DNA from: Malachius bipustulatus
Lineage: Eukaryota; Arthropoda; Insecta; Coleoptera; Melyridae
DNA: 64,000 bases
Direction of reading: 5' to 3'
Assembly: GCA_910589415.1 (NCBI GenBank)
Contig: OU342638.1
Span: forward strand, 6,510,001-6,574,000
Numbering within the stretch: position 1 is the first letter of the stretch; each line of letters opens with the position of its first letter. The translations under genes and the position numbers were made by a program. Positions 1 to 13,000 of this stretch are shown here, piece after piece. Below the pieces are notes generated by a model. It had not been told where the DNA came from, did not search any database, and was given only the letters and a program-made list of their open reading frames with translations.

Positions 1-72
1 TTGGCTTATTATTGTGGTACCATAATTAAAAAATTAAATTAAATCAAAATTTAGAAGAATATAAACATGATG

Positions 73-291
73 AGAAACCTGCAGCTATTAAAATAAGTTA
101 CCCAGATATCAGAAATAGTTATAATGTGTATGTAGGCACATTTTGACACGTATGAGAACATAATAAAAAAAAAAGAAAAAAAAATAAAAAATAAAAAAAT
201 TAATGGGGAACCTGAAGTTTTTAAAATAAGTTACTCAGATTTCAGAAATAGTTCTAACGTGTATGTAGGCACATTTTGGCATGTATGACAC
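73..291. repeat. two-copy tandem repeat, about 133 bp apart
   Basis: A stretch of about 86 bp beginning GAAACCTG (73-160) recurs at 206-291 with about ten differences; both copies contain AAATAGTT and TGTATGTAGGCACATTTT. An A-rich spacer lies between them. No coding sense on either strand. The rest of 292-1221 is AT-rich and holds no recognisable gene; only a TGGACACTCTGTATA-type fragment near 590-605 and a GGGACAGCCTGTATA fragment near 714-728 hint at mariner-type MITE ends. Confidence 0.6.
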
Positions 292-1221
292 CAATATCAG
301 AAAAAAATTTTTTTTTTCGTTCCACCCTATTTCGCAGCGCCTCGAGAAAAAGATAGTATATAAAATAGGGACATGTAAGCCGTTTTTCTGTATCTTAAGC
401 CGTTATCGTTGTACAGGGCCTTGAACTTCAAAAATGACGATTTTCGCTTGTTTATAAGTCACAAACTTCTGAATTTAAACACAAACTGTAAAAACCAATC
501 TTATTTTTTCTTCTCAGACAATCTAAAAATGCAATAACGTAGGAGCATTCCGTTTAAAAAAACATAACTTTGATATGCCACTCTCATATTGGACACTCTG
601 TATACTCCAAAATAATTTTAAATTGTGGCCATTGTGATCCTGCACTTGAATCTGCGAATTTTTTTTTTAAAAAAATCCATCGTTTGGCCTACAGAGACCG
701 CTTCGAATGAGCTGGGACAGCCTGTATAGGAACAATAATGCTTTCTGAACGACACACTTACTCTAACAGTATGGTGAAGACAGAGACATCGATGTTTCAA
801 TGGTTATTTCCATCTCATCAGTCTGTCACATCACCACCACTAGAGAAGTGTGCCGATCAGAAAGAAAATCAAAAGCTTTAAGCAAAATGATTTATCGGAA
901 ACATAGATAAATAATAATTGAAACATATTTTTCAACAATCGGATTGCTGTAATTGATATAATAATTTATTATTATTCAATTTGTTTCATAGCCTGTATAG
1001 GCTAAATAAGTAACTATAGTGGCGCCACCACGTAGGCAAATTTGACAATTCGATGCGCGTGCCCGCTATTCATTTTAATGTATTTCTCATTGCAAACTTG
1101 AGGTTGTTCAGGGATAAAAAAATGCTTGTTTTAATTAATGATCGTTATAGTTATTTATGTATCAAGGGAGTTATGAGGATGTTAATTACAGAGGGCAAAA
1201 TAAGTCCCGAGGGATTGTTAA

Positions 1222-1394
1222 TATCACCGTGCAGAGAGGCTTTTTGGAAATGAAACAAAATTTAGGGAGTATTTTAGACTTTCTACAGAACTTTTCGAGT
1301 TCATGTTGAGTTTTGTAAAAGACATTTCCAAGAAATCTACCAATAGAGTAAAATACCCTATTTCTGCCGAAGAGAAGCTTTGCATTACATTGAG
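1222..1394 (+). pseudogene. PIF/Harbinger transposase exon remnant
   Basis: An open frame of 57 codons ends at a splice-donor-like TTGAG|GTAAGT (1390-1400). Its sequence (EYFRLSTELFEFML, then ISAEEKLCITLR) lines up with the last part of exon 1 of the Harbinger transposase at 38601-38917 in this window, which has DETKFFNYFRMSKDQF and ITPIEKFAVCLR and is cut at the same place by the same kind of donor. No start codon, upstream exon part, catalytic exon or terminal repeat is identifiable nearby, so it is a fragment. The following 1395-1569 shows nothing recognisable. Confidence 0.6.
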
Positions 1395-1569
1395 GTAAGT
1401 CTTTGTTTTAACGCTAGACAGCAATGTGAATGATTTGTTACGAATTTAATAACAACGTGGGATCGTATTTGATCCCAGGTATCAAAGAGTGATCAAGAAG
1501 TATTTTTTTACTATTTATTTTCGTCAGTCTATTATTATTTTCACAACTTTATTAAAAATAAACTAAATA

Positions 1570-2424
1570 CAGGGTGATTCAAAATTCAGTGCAAAGATTT
1601 TAAGGGCGTATTTACCAGCCAAAAATAAGAAGTTTTTTTCATATAATCGTATGTCCTAACTTGCTTCGTTTTCTAGATACCGGGGGTAAAATTTTGAAAA
1701 AAAATCGATTTTTATCAATTTTTCAAAAACCTCTCAGCCGATTTAAATGAAATTTTATAGGCTTATTTGTGTCCTAAGGGTCTTCCTTGGATGGGAATAA
1801 CATGAATTTATTAATTCCATTGGCGTCTCAGGGAGGTACATACTTGAAACTTATAGGTAAAATTATGGTACGCCACTGCTCTTTTGACAATATTTTTTTA
1901 GATTAAGCGGTCAATAATGTAACTTTCTTGCCTCTTGAGCTTTACTCGTATGAGCTTTGTTTCCAAGAAAAAAATCAAAATCTGCGCCTGGCCGTATTAA
2001 AACAAGTAAGTAAGTAGGGGGCTGTGACTTTTGTTAGCAGTAATTTGTTTTTCTCTGTAACCATGACACATTTGTCATTGTTTATATTTTGGTGTTTACA
2101 GTCGATGCGGTTTTTTTATGGATTCATGTTCCTAATCAAAAATTAAGTGGCTTTAGTAAAACAACATAATATCGATCTTCAATTGTTTCTGAGTTATTTG
2201 GATTTTTATGAATTTTTTGACACTTTCAGAGTCTCACTAAAACCGTGTTATCTACGAAACTGTATGACATAAATTGATGAAATAAACTTTAGTTCACTAA
2301 AAAAACAAAAAAGTTATCACGCAAAATTCGTGAAATCAGAAGATACGCGCAAAAAGTGATTGAAAATGATTTTTGAAATTTCAAATTTTACAATAAAAAA
2401 ATCATTTTTTCAAATAGCACCCTG
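1570..2424. mobile_element. possible mariner-type MITE (CAGGGTG ends, TA flanks)
   Basis: The left end reads TA|CAGGGTGATTC at 1568 and the right end GCACCCTG|TA at 2417-2426, so both ends show CAGGGTG in inverted orientation with a TA dinucleotide outside. Apart from the first seven bases the ends are only loosely similar. No transposase reading frame is visible. Boundaries are tentative because the right third also forms one arm of a larger foldback. Confidence 0.4.
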
Positions 2425-2832
2425 TATATATTTTTATTTCATTAGATTGGCAAAAAAAACTAAACAAAATCAATGTGCGTGATAAGGGAATATATTTTTT
2501 CATTTTTCAAATAATGCTATTTGAAAAAATGATTTTTTTTTAAATTGTAAAATTCGACATTTCATTCGAAAGTCATTTTCAATCACTTTTTGCGCGTTTC
2601 TTCTGATTTCTCGAATTTTGTGTGATAACTTGTTAATTTGTTAGTGAGCTAAAATTTATTTCATCAATTCATGTCATACAGTTTCGTAGATAACACGGTT
2701 TTACTGAGACTCTGAAAGTGTCAAAAATTCATAAAAATCCAAATAACTCAGAAACAATTGAAGATCGATATTATGTTGTTTTACTAACGTCACTTAATTT
2801 TTGATGAGGAACATGAATCCGTAAAAAATCAC
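2105..2832. repeat. long inverted repeat (foldback), arms about 315 bp
   Basis: The sequence 2105-2424 reappears in reverse complement at 2516-2832, separated by about 90 bp. Shared blocks include GATTCATGTTCCT and its complement, the pair CACTTTCAGAGTCTCA/TGAGACTCTGAAAGTG, and TTTTTGCGCGT. It may be one foldback transposon or two copies of one MITE in opposite orientation. Noncoding. Confidence 0.7.
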
Positions 2833-3008
2833 ACCGTGTCATTCAAAATAACGAATTTCGTGTCCACTTCCGGTATAACCGGAAGTTGTTGTTGTGCTGA
2901 AAATATTTTTAAAATGTTGAGTTTTTTCTAAAACACAGATACACAAAAAATCAAACTGACAGTTTAGCCTATATAAATGGTATCAGCTCCCAAAGGTTGA
3001 CCCTGTAT

Positions 3009-4896
3009 AGTTTTGACTTTTTTCATAAGTTTTAATTCTACTGAAATCAGAACTAAGAATTCCAGTTTCTGAGTTTAATGCGGTATCAAATAAATTTTTT
3101 TCAATAAGCTCACGACTGATATCAATACCTTTACTTTCAATATTTTTTAAAATATACTGTGAATTCAATGTATTAATGTCTCTTAAGGCCCGGTTACACG
3201 GTCCGTGGTTCGGCGAACCTGTCTCGACGAGCCGCGAACCACGCACCGTGTGACATAGGTGGCTCGCTATGGGCTCGCGGTTCTTGGTGTGTGGTTCGCC
3301 GTATCCATCGGGAGTCGGTAAATTTGCACAGAACAAAGCGGCCGAACCGATAGGTTCGTGTAGATTTGTCGTCGGTTCGTGCTGGTTCGCCATGTTGCGA
3401 ACCAATGCTCAGTTTTGCAATTTATTTTATCCAATAATTGAGTCTTGTATTGCATGCAGGCGGGAATTAAAATGTAATCTTCGATAGTTTGGTATTTGAT
3501 AGCAAGTCTTCGTACACTGCTTTTTATTGCTATAATCGTACTTGATCCCGGGAACTTGTGCCATGGTCCATGGAAATTTTCTCCGAATAGACATCATCGA
3601 CGATTACGTGTACACTGATAACTAATTCATTCTTGGACATTTATTTATAAATTTTAATAGAATCACGATATAAATGGGTGTAGTAGTGTGAAGTAGTGGA
3701 CATGACTTTCGTTTCTTCAAAACATATGGCATGGTGATCCTGAAGCACGGCGTACTCCGCGACAGCTAACTTAAGGAATGAAACTTCCGAGGATTTCGTA
3801 TCCGGCGTTAAGTCACACTCAAAAAAGTAATCGTCTGATTCAGAAATCTATGACATCATCGGAGAGATCGGCCGTTGCTACAGTGCAGATAGCTAGTGGA
3901 GGGGGTATGACGTCAGCAGACCATCATCCTATAAATAGTAGCGCTCTCCCAGCTGTCCAGTCATGTCCACACATGTCCAGCTGTCTACACGTAACCGCTG
4001 ATGATGTCTAGCGCATCTGTAGACGGAACGTTCCGAGCAAATCTCCACGGACCACGGCACAACAGCACGGAATCAATTACGATTTCATTATCAAACTTGC
4101 TTTCAATAAAACAAACTAGGTTCCATGTTGTCTCGGCGAACCGATTGCGAAAGACAACTAAACGATCCACGCACTGTGTGACCACCCCTGGTTCGCTAAA
4201 GTGCTAGTCTCTGCGAACCACGCACCAGTTCCGTGGTTTGCCGAACCACGCACCGTGTAACTGGGCCTTTAAACTGTTGGTTAAAATTTGTAAAGATGAC
4301 TTCGATAAGAAAGACTTGGCTTCTAAATTTTGAAATAAAACTGAGAATAAATTCATATTTTGAGTTTCTAATTCTTGTATGTCAAATCTATCAATTTCTG
4401 ATCCATCTGCAGAAAAGTTATCACAACTAAAATCATCTGCATTTGAATTCCGAATTTCTGTAAATTTTGAAACTCTATCTGTTCTCTTTAACTCAGTAGA
4501 TATATTAAAATGATATCTTTGTTTGTGTTTGCGGAGAGAAGCAAGGGACTTGAACACTGACTCAGTTTTTTTGCAAGTAGAAAAAAAGGGGCATTTGATC
4601 ACTAAATAATCTTTTATATGCGTCGAGGCATGCAAAAATATATTATCGATATTTCTTAATGCAAAGCTACACTGATTCACATTACACTTGATTTCTTTTG
4701 TGTCTAGTTTTAGATCAGACTGTTGATGAAATCTGAAAATATGCACTTTGAAACACCCATACGTTCTGAACATTTGATAACATTCATCAAACATGCATTT
4801 AAATAGCTTCCCCTTTTCATTTCTATGAAAATACTGATGTAAGTTATACTTATGTAGTCTTGAAAAAAGTTGACCAAATGAATTACATTTAAACAT
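3009..4896 (-). pseudogene. C2H2 zinc-finger protein of a multicopy family, split by a MITE
   Basis: The reading frame starts at ATG 4896. It has C2H2 finger spacing in its first 130 residues (CMFDECYQMFRTYGCFKVHIFRFH, broken here as CMFDECYQMF then FRTYGCFKVHIFRFH; also CNVNQCSFAL with AST-H). The frame stops inside a Harbinger-type MITE at 3186-4268. Leaving out the MITE and one TTA duplication, the frame runs on without interruption through 3183-3009 (LNSQYILKNIESKG region), where it meets a TA|CAGGGTC MITE end. Proteins of this layout, fingers followed by a helical tail, are common multicopy genes in invertebrate genomes; the role is unknown. It is broken and truncated, so not functional as it stands. 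Confidence 0.6.
3186..4268. mobile_element. Harbinger-type MITE, 1083 bp
   Basis: The ends are AGGCCCGGTTACACGG (3186) and the inverse CCGTGTAACTGGGCCT (to 4268), with one mismatch in the first 16 bases. They are flanked by the 3-bp duplication TTA at 3183-3185 and 4269-4271. Subterminal sequence is rich in CGAACCACGCACC-like motifs in both orientations. No transposase is present. TTA duplications and AGGCC ends are PIF/Harbinger hallmarks, shared with the complete element at 38383-41525. Insertion split the zinc-finger reading frame on the minus strand. Confidence 0.85.
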
Positions 4897-4999
4897 GTCT
4901 ACCTACGTCCTCTGTTTAACACGCACAAGTACATAGGTAGGTTAGTCCTAGAACATACTTAAATAATGCACCTAAGTAGAAGGTAGGTTAGTTAGTTCC

Positions 5000-5790
5000 C
5001 TTAATGGATTTTTTATGCAAATTAGCTCTATTGTTATCGGGGTCATTAATCACGCCCACCTGTCATCGAAACAATGGGGTGTACTTGATTTATGGGCACA
5101 CCTGCATCAGGCCCTTTGTTCGGAAACACAATAGCCTAATGAGTTCTATTGTTATCAAGGTCATTAATCACGCCCACCTGTCACTCCTTTGTTCGGCGGC
5201 CCTTTATCGGCGTTCCTTTGTCTGGAATACAATAGAGTTAATTACGATCCTTTGTTCGGAAACACAATAGACTAATGAGTTCTTAGAAATCGGGGGTCAT
5301 CAATCACGTCCACCTGTCACTCCTTTGTTCGGCGGTCCTTTGTCGGCGTTCCTTTGACTGGAATACAATAGAGATGCACACCTGCGTCAATAATTATGCA
5401 GAGGCGCATATTGACAAGCTTCGACACGTCTGAAAACGGCGCACCTGAATCAGGTCCTATGTTCGGAAACACACTGCACACCTGCATCATTAATTATGCA
5501 GAGACACGTATCGACAAGTTTCGACACGTCTGAAAATGGCACACTTGCATCCGGTCCTTTGTTCGGAAACACGCTGCACACCTGCATCATTAATAATTAG
5601 GGGGAGGGGGACCGCGGGGCCGCAATCCACGACAAGTTTTGAAACGTCTGAAAACGACCACCAACGGCGAAAACAGGTTGTTATTCATGGTAATAAGATA
5701 GTTATGTAGAGGCACGTATCGACAAGTATCGACACGTCTGAAAACGACCACCAACGGTGAAACCCGGTTATTTCTATTAATAGGCCAGTG
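5000..5790. repeat. dispersed and tandem repeat field (CACACCTGCATC / GTTCGGAAACACAATAG family)
   Basis: Short modules recur many times with changes: CCTTTGTTCGGAAACACAATAG, GGAATACAATAGAG, CACACCTGCATC, TTAATTATGCAGAGGCACG and GACACGTCTGAAAACG. The same modules return at 24830-25290, 27240-27300 and 28185-28330, that is, on both sides of the Gypsy element and up to the inner Polinton. They look like intergenic or subterminal repeats of the outer element. Noncoding. The interval 5790-6033 is AT-rich with imperfect repeats of ATTACCGTCAAATACACTAA. Confidence 0.7.
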
Positions 5791-6164
5791 GCGGTAGGTA
5801 CTAATGAGGTACAACAAAAAGTACAGTTACGTCAAATACACTAATTACCTTTCCCCTAATATCAATTACTGTTCTAATTACCGTCAAATACACTAACTTA
5901 TAAATTAAGTACCTATAGGTACCTATGCCTAATCATGATTATAATGAGGTGCACCAAAAGTACATCAGTTACGTCAATACACTAATTATTACATCTCTCC
6001 CTAATTACAATAATTACTTTTTTCTAATTACCGAATTTTGATTTCAAGGGCCACAAAAGACTTTTTAAAAATTAATTTATTGAGAACAGACTAATATATT
6101 ACAATAAATACATTAGGCACGAATGCTAAATCTGATCTGACTATTACAATAAGTAAATACAGTA

Positions 6165-6604
6165 TGTTACGTACTCAGTTCCTTAATTTTATTTTATGTT
6201 TTCCATCTCGAAAATAAGAATCCCATCCCGAGTGGAAAGTTATCTTTTTAAGTTTTTTTGTACGAGAGATAAGATTGAACTCTGGCAATAAGCGCGTCGG
6301 TTGACGGGACGAACGGCTCCTTTTCTCTCTGTTTTTCATATAGTTTTACTCCATTGTTTCCCATATTATTACTAGTTTATTCGCGCTCTAAAATCACCAA
6401 ACCTAGACTCCCTACAGTACGAATTAGTGCATTACGTAACTCGTGGTCCGACACCGGCAGGCCTGCAAGGACGGTAACGCGGAGAGCGGGAGTGCGCTAC
6501 AACATTACCACAGATTGGTAAGTACTTCACAAATACTTTCTCTTATGGTCCTTCGAACTCTAGTATTACAGCTTTTCTCATTATATGTTCATTGCGAACA
6601 AACA
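6165..6604 (+). repeat. BEL1 5' LTR
   Basis: 440 bp, TG...CA ends, apparently identical to 14255-14694. Inside it the short frame from 6443 also occurs in the other LTR and is not a gene. Confidence 0.95.
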
Positions 6605-7076
6605 TTGGTCCAATTCGAGCCGAATTTTTGCGATCTAGTTCTCTGATAGTCCACTATTTTCTCTGTTGAATATACTCTGTTTCCTCCGTAAATTCATAAG
6701 TCAATTGTACCTTCCTATTAAAATAACAATTGCATTAATTTCAATATAAAGTGTTAGTTGGTGATTTAAATCATATTATTATTTTCTCATTCAGCTGGAA
6801 ATTATCTCTTATTTTTTGCTCCCGCCAGTTCGTCCTGATAAACTACGACAACTTGTATTATTGATTTTCTCTGCTTATTTATTTAAATTTAATACCGCTT
6901 AAATTATTTTCAATAAAATCCACTCGTATCTGCATTTAATTCATGCATTGCTATAATTATTACTGTTTATAATTTTTACATTTATTTATGAACTGAGTAT
7001 TGAATTCGCCGTTCTTTACCATAATAATTATTATTGCTCAATTAATTATTTATTATCATTACCTACCAGCATCAAA

Positions 7077-10000
7077 ATGACCGGTAGTGCAGATGCACTA
7101 GCTGCATTAAAAATTCTCCAAGCAAAAAGGGAAAAGTTATTTTCTCGGATGCAAAATATATACGATAGCCTCTCTAGCATTGATATAAATAATTTTTCGA
7201 CTCTAACCCCGCGCTATGAGAAGTTATCTTCTATCGAAGATGACTTCGAGGAAGTTCAGGATCAGATTATATCCGCTAATGAAAGCGTAAAACAAATAGC
7301 TGATAGGCTAGAAGTTAATAAAGTTCAAAAGGCATTTGATGATTTATTATTTGCAGCTCGTGGCAAATATTATGCTGTAGCACAGACTCTTCCTCAGAAT
7401 AGTACCGCAAAAGAAGAGAAAGTGAAACCTTCTTCTTCTCGGAGCACTTATCTTCCCACCATATCTCTTCCAATTTTCAGTGGCAGGATTGAGGATTGGA
7501 ATTCGTTTTATTCTCTATTTGATAGCATGATTCATAAAAATAACTCCCTCTCGCCGTCAGAGAAGTTTCAGTATCTACACTCAAATCTTAGGGGAGATGC
7601 GTTGGCTGTTATCTCCAATTTTCAATTAAATTCCGAGAATTATGAATTGGCTTATCAAAATCTTCGTGACAGATATCAAAAAACCTTCTTGCGCATCAAT
7701 CGCAGAAATAGTGTATTTTTATGCGATTCAATTCTGAATATTTTCACCGCTTTTTAAATTATTGGCTTTCTGAAATTTTCCACAGTCATGTCATGTTAGC
7801 GTAGTGCTTTAATGTGAAAAATTTTCTGTGATAATTTCATTTCATTTCGTTTCAACACGTGCCTTAGATCGGATTTTTAAATTTAAAAATCAAAAAAATT
7901 GGCAAAATTTTACAATTTTGTCCCTTTTCCTATGCCCGCCACTGGCTAACTTTACTTGAAAAATACTATTTTTTACACTACCTTTAATAAATTCGGAAAA
8001 AACTGAAAGGAGAGTTTTGAAAACCGAAAGTTTGAAATTTTAGAGGAATAAACATCATTTAAAAATATTCGAATATATCTCCGCCATTTTTATATTTGCT
8101 TCTTGAAATTTTTGAAGGTTAAATGCTATTAGTATAGTTGTCTACTATCAAAATTTCCGTTCTATTCCTTCAAAAATAAGCTCATGAATGTTTATAGAAA
8201 TGTAGACATTTTTACCCTTTTCCTACCCACGCCTCTGGCTTATTAATAGAAATGATGCAAATTGTATTGCATTAGCTCAAATTTCAAATAAGTTTATTCC
8301 AATCTTGTTAATTTTGTTTAAAAGTTTTTGATCTTGCCTATTTAGGGGTTCAAAATCTAGCCATTTTCCAAAAATTGAAAAGGCCGCCATTTTGGAATGT
8401 CTTTACCTATTTTACTCAAATACAGTACCAGACGACTACTTGAGGGTATCTTACTACCAAAAAAATTTCAGCGCTCTAGATTGAAAACTTCGACCAGAAA
8501 CCGTGCCTCACGGACGGTTTTTTTTTCTGAAATTCGGAGGGACATCCTGTAGAAGTAACACAACTCTAGGAAAATGTTTTTTACGAAAATCAAACGTCAG
8601 CCCTAAGGTTTATAAGAGTAAAAACATTCGTTCATTAATCTTGAAAGATGAAGCTACAGGAGCGTTTTTAAAAATTTAGAGAAATTAATTTAAAAAAACA
8701 TCATGTAAAAAAAAGTCGAATATCTCCGCCATTTTTCTTATTTACTTTTTGAAATTCTCAAGGGTTGAAGTTTATTAGTATAGTTGTCTACTGTAAAAAT
8801 TTCAGTTCAATTACTTCAAAAATGTGCTCATAAATTGTTGGAGAAATTTAGCCATTTTTACCCTTTTCCTACCCACGCCACTGGCTTATTAATAGGAAAA
8901 ATGCAAATTTTGTTGCATGAAATTAAATTTCAAGTCATTTACTTCCAATATTGTGAATTTGATATAAAACTCTTTTTCCATCTAGCTTACACAGGGGTTC
9001 AAAAAATAGTCCTTTTTCCAAAAATTAAAATGGCCGCCATTTTGAAACGGCTCGGCCGATTTTGCTCAAGTGCAATACCAGACCACTCCTTGTGGATATC
9101 TTACTCCCACAAAAATTTCAGCCTCCTAGATTCAAAACTGCGACCTGAAATGAGATGACAAAAACCGGATACCTGGAATTTTGAAGGGACACCCTGTAGA
9201 AGTGATGGGACTTTTGGAAAGTTTTTCAACGAAAATCCAACGTCATTCCCAAATTTTACAAGGACCCAAAATTTCGTTCACTAATCTTAAAAGATAAAGC
9301 CACAGGAGCGTTTTTAAAATCGAAATTTCGCGATTTTGGAGAAATATATATATATATAAATATATATATAAATATATATATATATAAATATATATATATA
9401 TATCGTGGGCAGGTGAATTTTGGAAAACCACTTTTTCGTAATCTGGGGGTCATGATCGGTGGACATTTGATGAGTTTGGGTGATTTTTGGAAAGTGATGT
9501 CGTCCTCAATAGTGTATTTTTTTGTTAAAAAATACACTAATAAAAGAAGATTGGCTAGTCACTATCTGAATCAAATTAAAGATTTTTCTACTATAAGTTC
9601 CCCTAATTACTCAAACTTTCAAAAATTTCTTGCAGTTCATTCTAATGCAGTAAAAGCTCTCAAATCGCTCAATATTACAGATCTATCGGATTTTATACTT
9701 TTTCAGTTATCTCTCTATAATCTTGACTCTGCAACTCGAAAGGCTTTTGAAGATAAGCAAGGCACTAACGCTATCCCAACTCACGAGGAGTTGATAAAAT
9801 TTATTGTTGACCAGAGTAGAACTTACGAGATCTTTTCTGAGGATGCAAAAACTGTCCAACGAACTGCAAAACCCACTAGGTCTTTCCTCGCTAATACTAA
9901 GCCGGTCTTTTCTCGTAGCTCAATGCAACATTTCGTTCACCCGTGCCCCCTCTGTAAAGATTCGCATTCCTTGACAAAATGTCATTCCTTTTTAAGGCAA

Positions 10001-13000
10001 AATACTCAACAGAAATTTGAAACTTTAAAACGACTCAAGCGATGTTTTAATTGCATGGGAGCTCATTCTAGAAATGACTGTCAATCAGTTAATACATGTC
10101 GCGAGTGCGGCAGTAACAGGCATCACTCCATGCTGCACACAAATAACAAAGAGAACTCATCGTCTCAGAATGTACAACAGCGTGAGGTCAAGTCGGCCAC
10201 AGACTCCTCTACGTCCATGTCGACAAGTTCGCTATCATGTAGCCTTCCCCCTTCAGTGGAGTCTCCTGTGGTTCTCTTGGGTACTGCTGTGGTACTAATA
10301 AAGGATTGCCTTGGCACATATCATACCATTCGAGCTGTTATTGATCCTGGATCTCAGATCTCGGCCATCACGGAGTCGTTTGCCCACCGTTTAGCGCTGC
10401 GGAAATCCAAAGCCTCATTTGATGTTCATGGAATATCAAACTCGTCAGTCAAAGTGTTAGGTTTAGTAAATTGCGTTTTGCGCTCTCGTTATTCGGAAAA
10501 GAATTTCATCAACTCCCGAGCAGTTGTTCTTTCTGAAATATCTTCAGAAATGCCAACGGCTCCTCTGTCTCGTGAATTACGTGATCGGTTTTGCGATCTA
10601 CCTCTAGCAGATTCTAATTTCACTACTCCTTCTCGAATAGATTTTCTGATAGGAGCTGATCTCTATCCTCACATTCTCAATGACTCGACTCCTAGTATGG
10701 TGAAAGGACATCCTTCAGCCATAAATACTATTTTTGGATGGATTATCCTGGGCTCCACCGATTCTTCAGAATCTACTCATAAAACATCTCTTTCTGTCAC
10801 TTGTTCATTAGACTCCTTGTTGCGTAACTTTTGGGAAATGGAAGAAGTTTCGTCCCCTGCGATAGTCAATCCCGAGGACGAATTTTGCGAGTCTCATTTT
10901 CAATCTTCTCACACTAGAGATGAAACCGGAAGATATGTTGTTAGTCTGCCGTTCAAGGAAAATTCTCCTTCTTTGACAGACAATAGAAATAATTCTATGA
11001 AAACCTTTCTCAACCTAGAACGAAAAATGAAACGTGTTCCCCAATTTGGTTCCTCTTGTAACAACTTCTTGAAAGAATATTACGATTGCGGCCACATGCA
11101 ACTTGCTAAGAATTCTTCTTCTTACATTTTGCCCTATCATTGCGTCACAAAAGATAGCAGTTCCAGCACCAAAATCCGTGTAGTATTCAATGGCTCTGCT
11201 CCCGGCTCTAACGGCGTTTCTTTAAATGATTGCCTTTTGCCAGGTCCCAAATTACAAAAGGATCTCAGTGCTATTTTATTGTCCTTCAGATTTCATAAAG
11301 TCGCTCTTTGTGCTGACATCAGAATGATGTATCGGCAGATTCTTCTCGATCCCAAACAACGTCATCTAAAACATATTTTCTGGAGACCGTCCGAATTCTC
11401 GCTCATACGTGAATATGAATTGAATACCCTAACATACGGACTCACTCCTTGTGCTTTTCTTGCTCAGAGAGTGGTTCAGCAATTGGTCACAGATAACGGC
11501 GCTTCTCTTCCCCTTTCATCATATTCATTGCTTAATCACACATATGTTGATGATGTGGTTACTGGTGCTGATTCTGTTAATGAAGCCAAGCAGCTCGCAG
11601 AGCAGTTATCAAAAATATTATCGTTCGGTGGATTCGAACTTAGGAAATGGTCAAGTAGCCACCCAGAGGTACTATCTTCCTTACCGCTGGAACATCTTGA
11701 AACTTCTCTTAATTTCACAGATGATGAACAAGCCATAAAAATATTGGGTTTGATGTGGGATCCTAAAGATGACTGTTTTCGTTATCACGTTCAACCTTTT
11801 AGAGGTAAAGTAACTAAACGTTCTGTGTTGTCATATGTATCCAGGATATTCGATCCACTAGGTCTGCTAACTCCCGTTGTATTTTGGATCAAACACTTTA
11901 TGCAGGAAATCTGGTTATCTCATGCACAATGGGATGATGAACTTGCCCCGAATCTTAACGACTCTTGGTTACGTTTCGTTGCTCAGATGGACGCTTTACA
12001 ATCTCTTCGCATCCCTAGACACGTTCCGGACCCCGTTTCCAATTATAGCCTAATTGGATTCTGCGACGCCTCAGAAAAGGGGTATGCGGCAGTGATTTTC
12101 TTGTATTCTGATTCCTCTCGTTTTAGCTCTGTGCTTAAGTCTAAAAGCAAAGTTGCCCCTCTTAAGAAGCTCAGTATTCCTAGATTAGAATTATGCGGTG
12201 CTCTGTTGCTATCGAAATTACTCAAATCTATTCTTGACTCCTTGACACACATCACATTTGATAGGATTTCTCTTTACACTGACTCTATGATTGTTCTCGC
12301 TTGGTTAGCCACTCCTCCTCACACACTGAAGACTTTTGTAGCAAATAGAGTCGTTCAGATACTCGAACTTACGTCCCCTATCTCGTGGCGCCATATTGAT
12401 TCTCAAAATAATCCCGCTGACTCAGCTTCCAGGGGAACTACCCCTTCTCAACTAGTGTACAATAAACTTTGGTGGCACGGACCCGACTTTCTCGCGAGCA
12501 CTTCGTCGAATTGGCCGAAGTCTGAAGCTATTACTATTTCGCCTTCTGATGTTCCCGAGCTCAAAACAGGGAAAGTCATTTTATCAGCATCTAATAAAGT
12601 TCCCGACTATCTCGCTGATGTTATTGAAAAGGTTTCTACTTTTTCACGACTGCAAGGAATCTTCGCTTATGTCCTACGTTTCATTCACAACTGTAGAACT
12701 CCAAAGGACCAGATGTCTGGTCCGCTCATTTCACAGGAACTGAGAAATTCTGTCACAGCGTTGGTTCGCGTAACACAACGTTGTTATTACTCTCAATTAA
12801 TTTCAGAACTTACCGATCAAAATTGCACGTACTCCTCTCTGAAGAACTTGTCCCCTTTTATCGACCAAACCGGCCTTGTTAGGGTGGGCGGTCGCTTACG
12901 CAATGCCGATTTACCCTATGACTCGAAACACCCCCTTCTCTTACCGAAAGATGCTCCTCTATCTTCTCTCATTTGTGATTATTATCATCAACAATCTCTG

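Noticed and set aside
6443..6646. Small gene in the BEL1 LTR (also 14533-14787)
   Set aside because: The frame lies within the LTR and runs out into unrelated flanking DNA in each copy.
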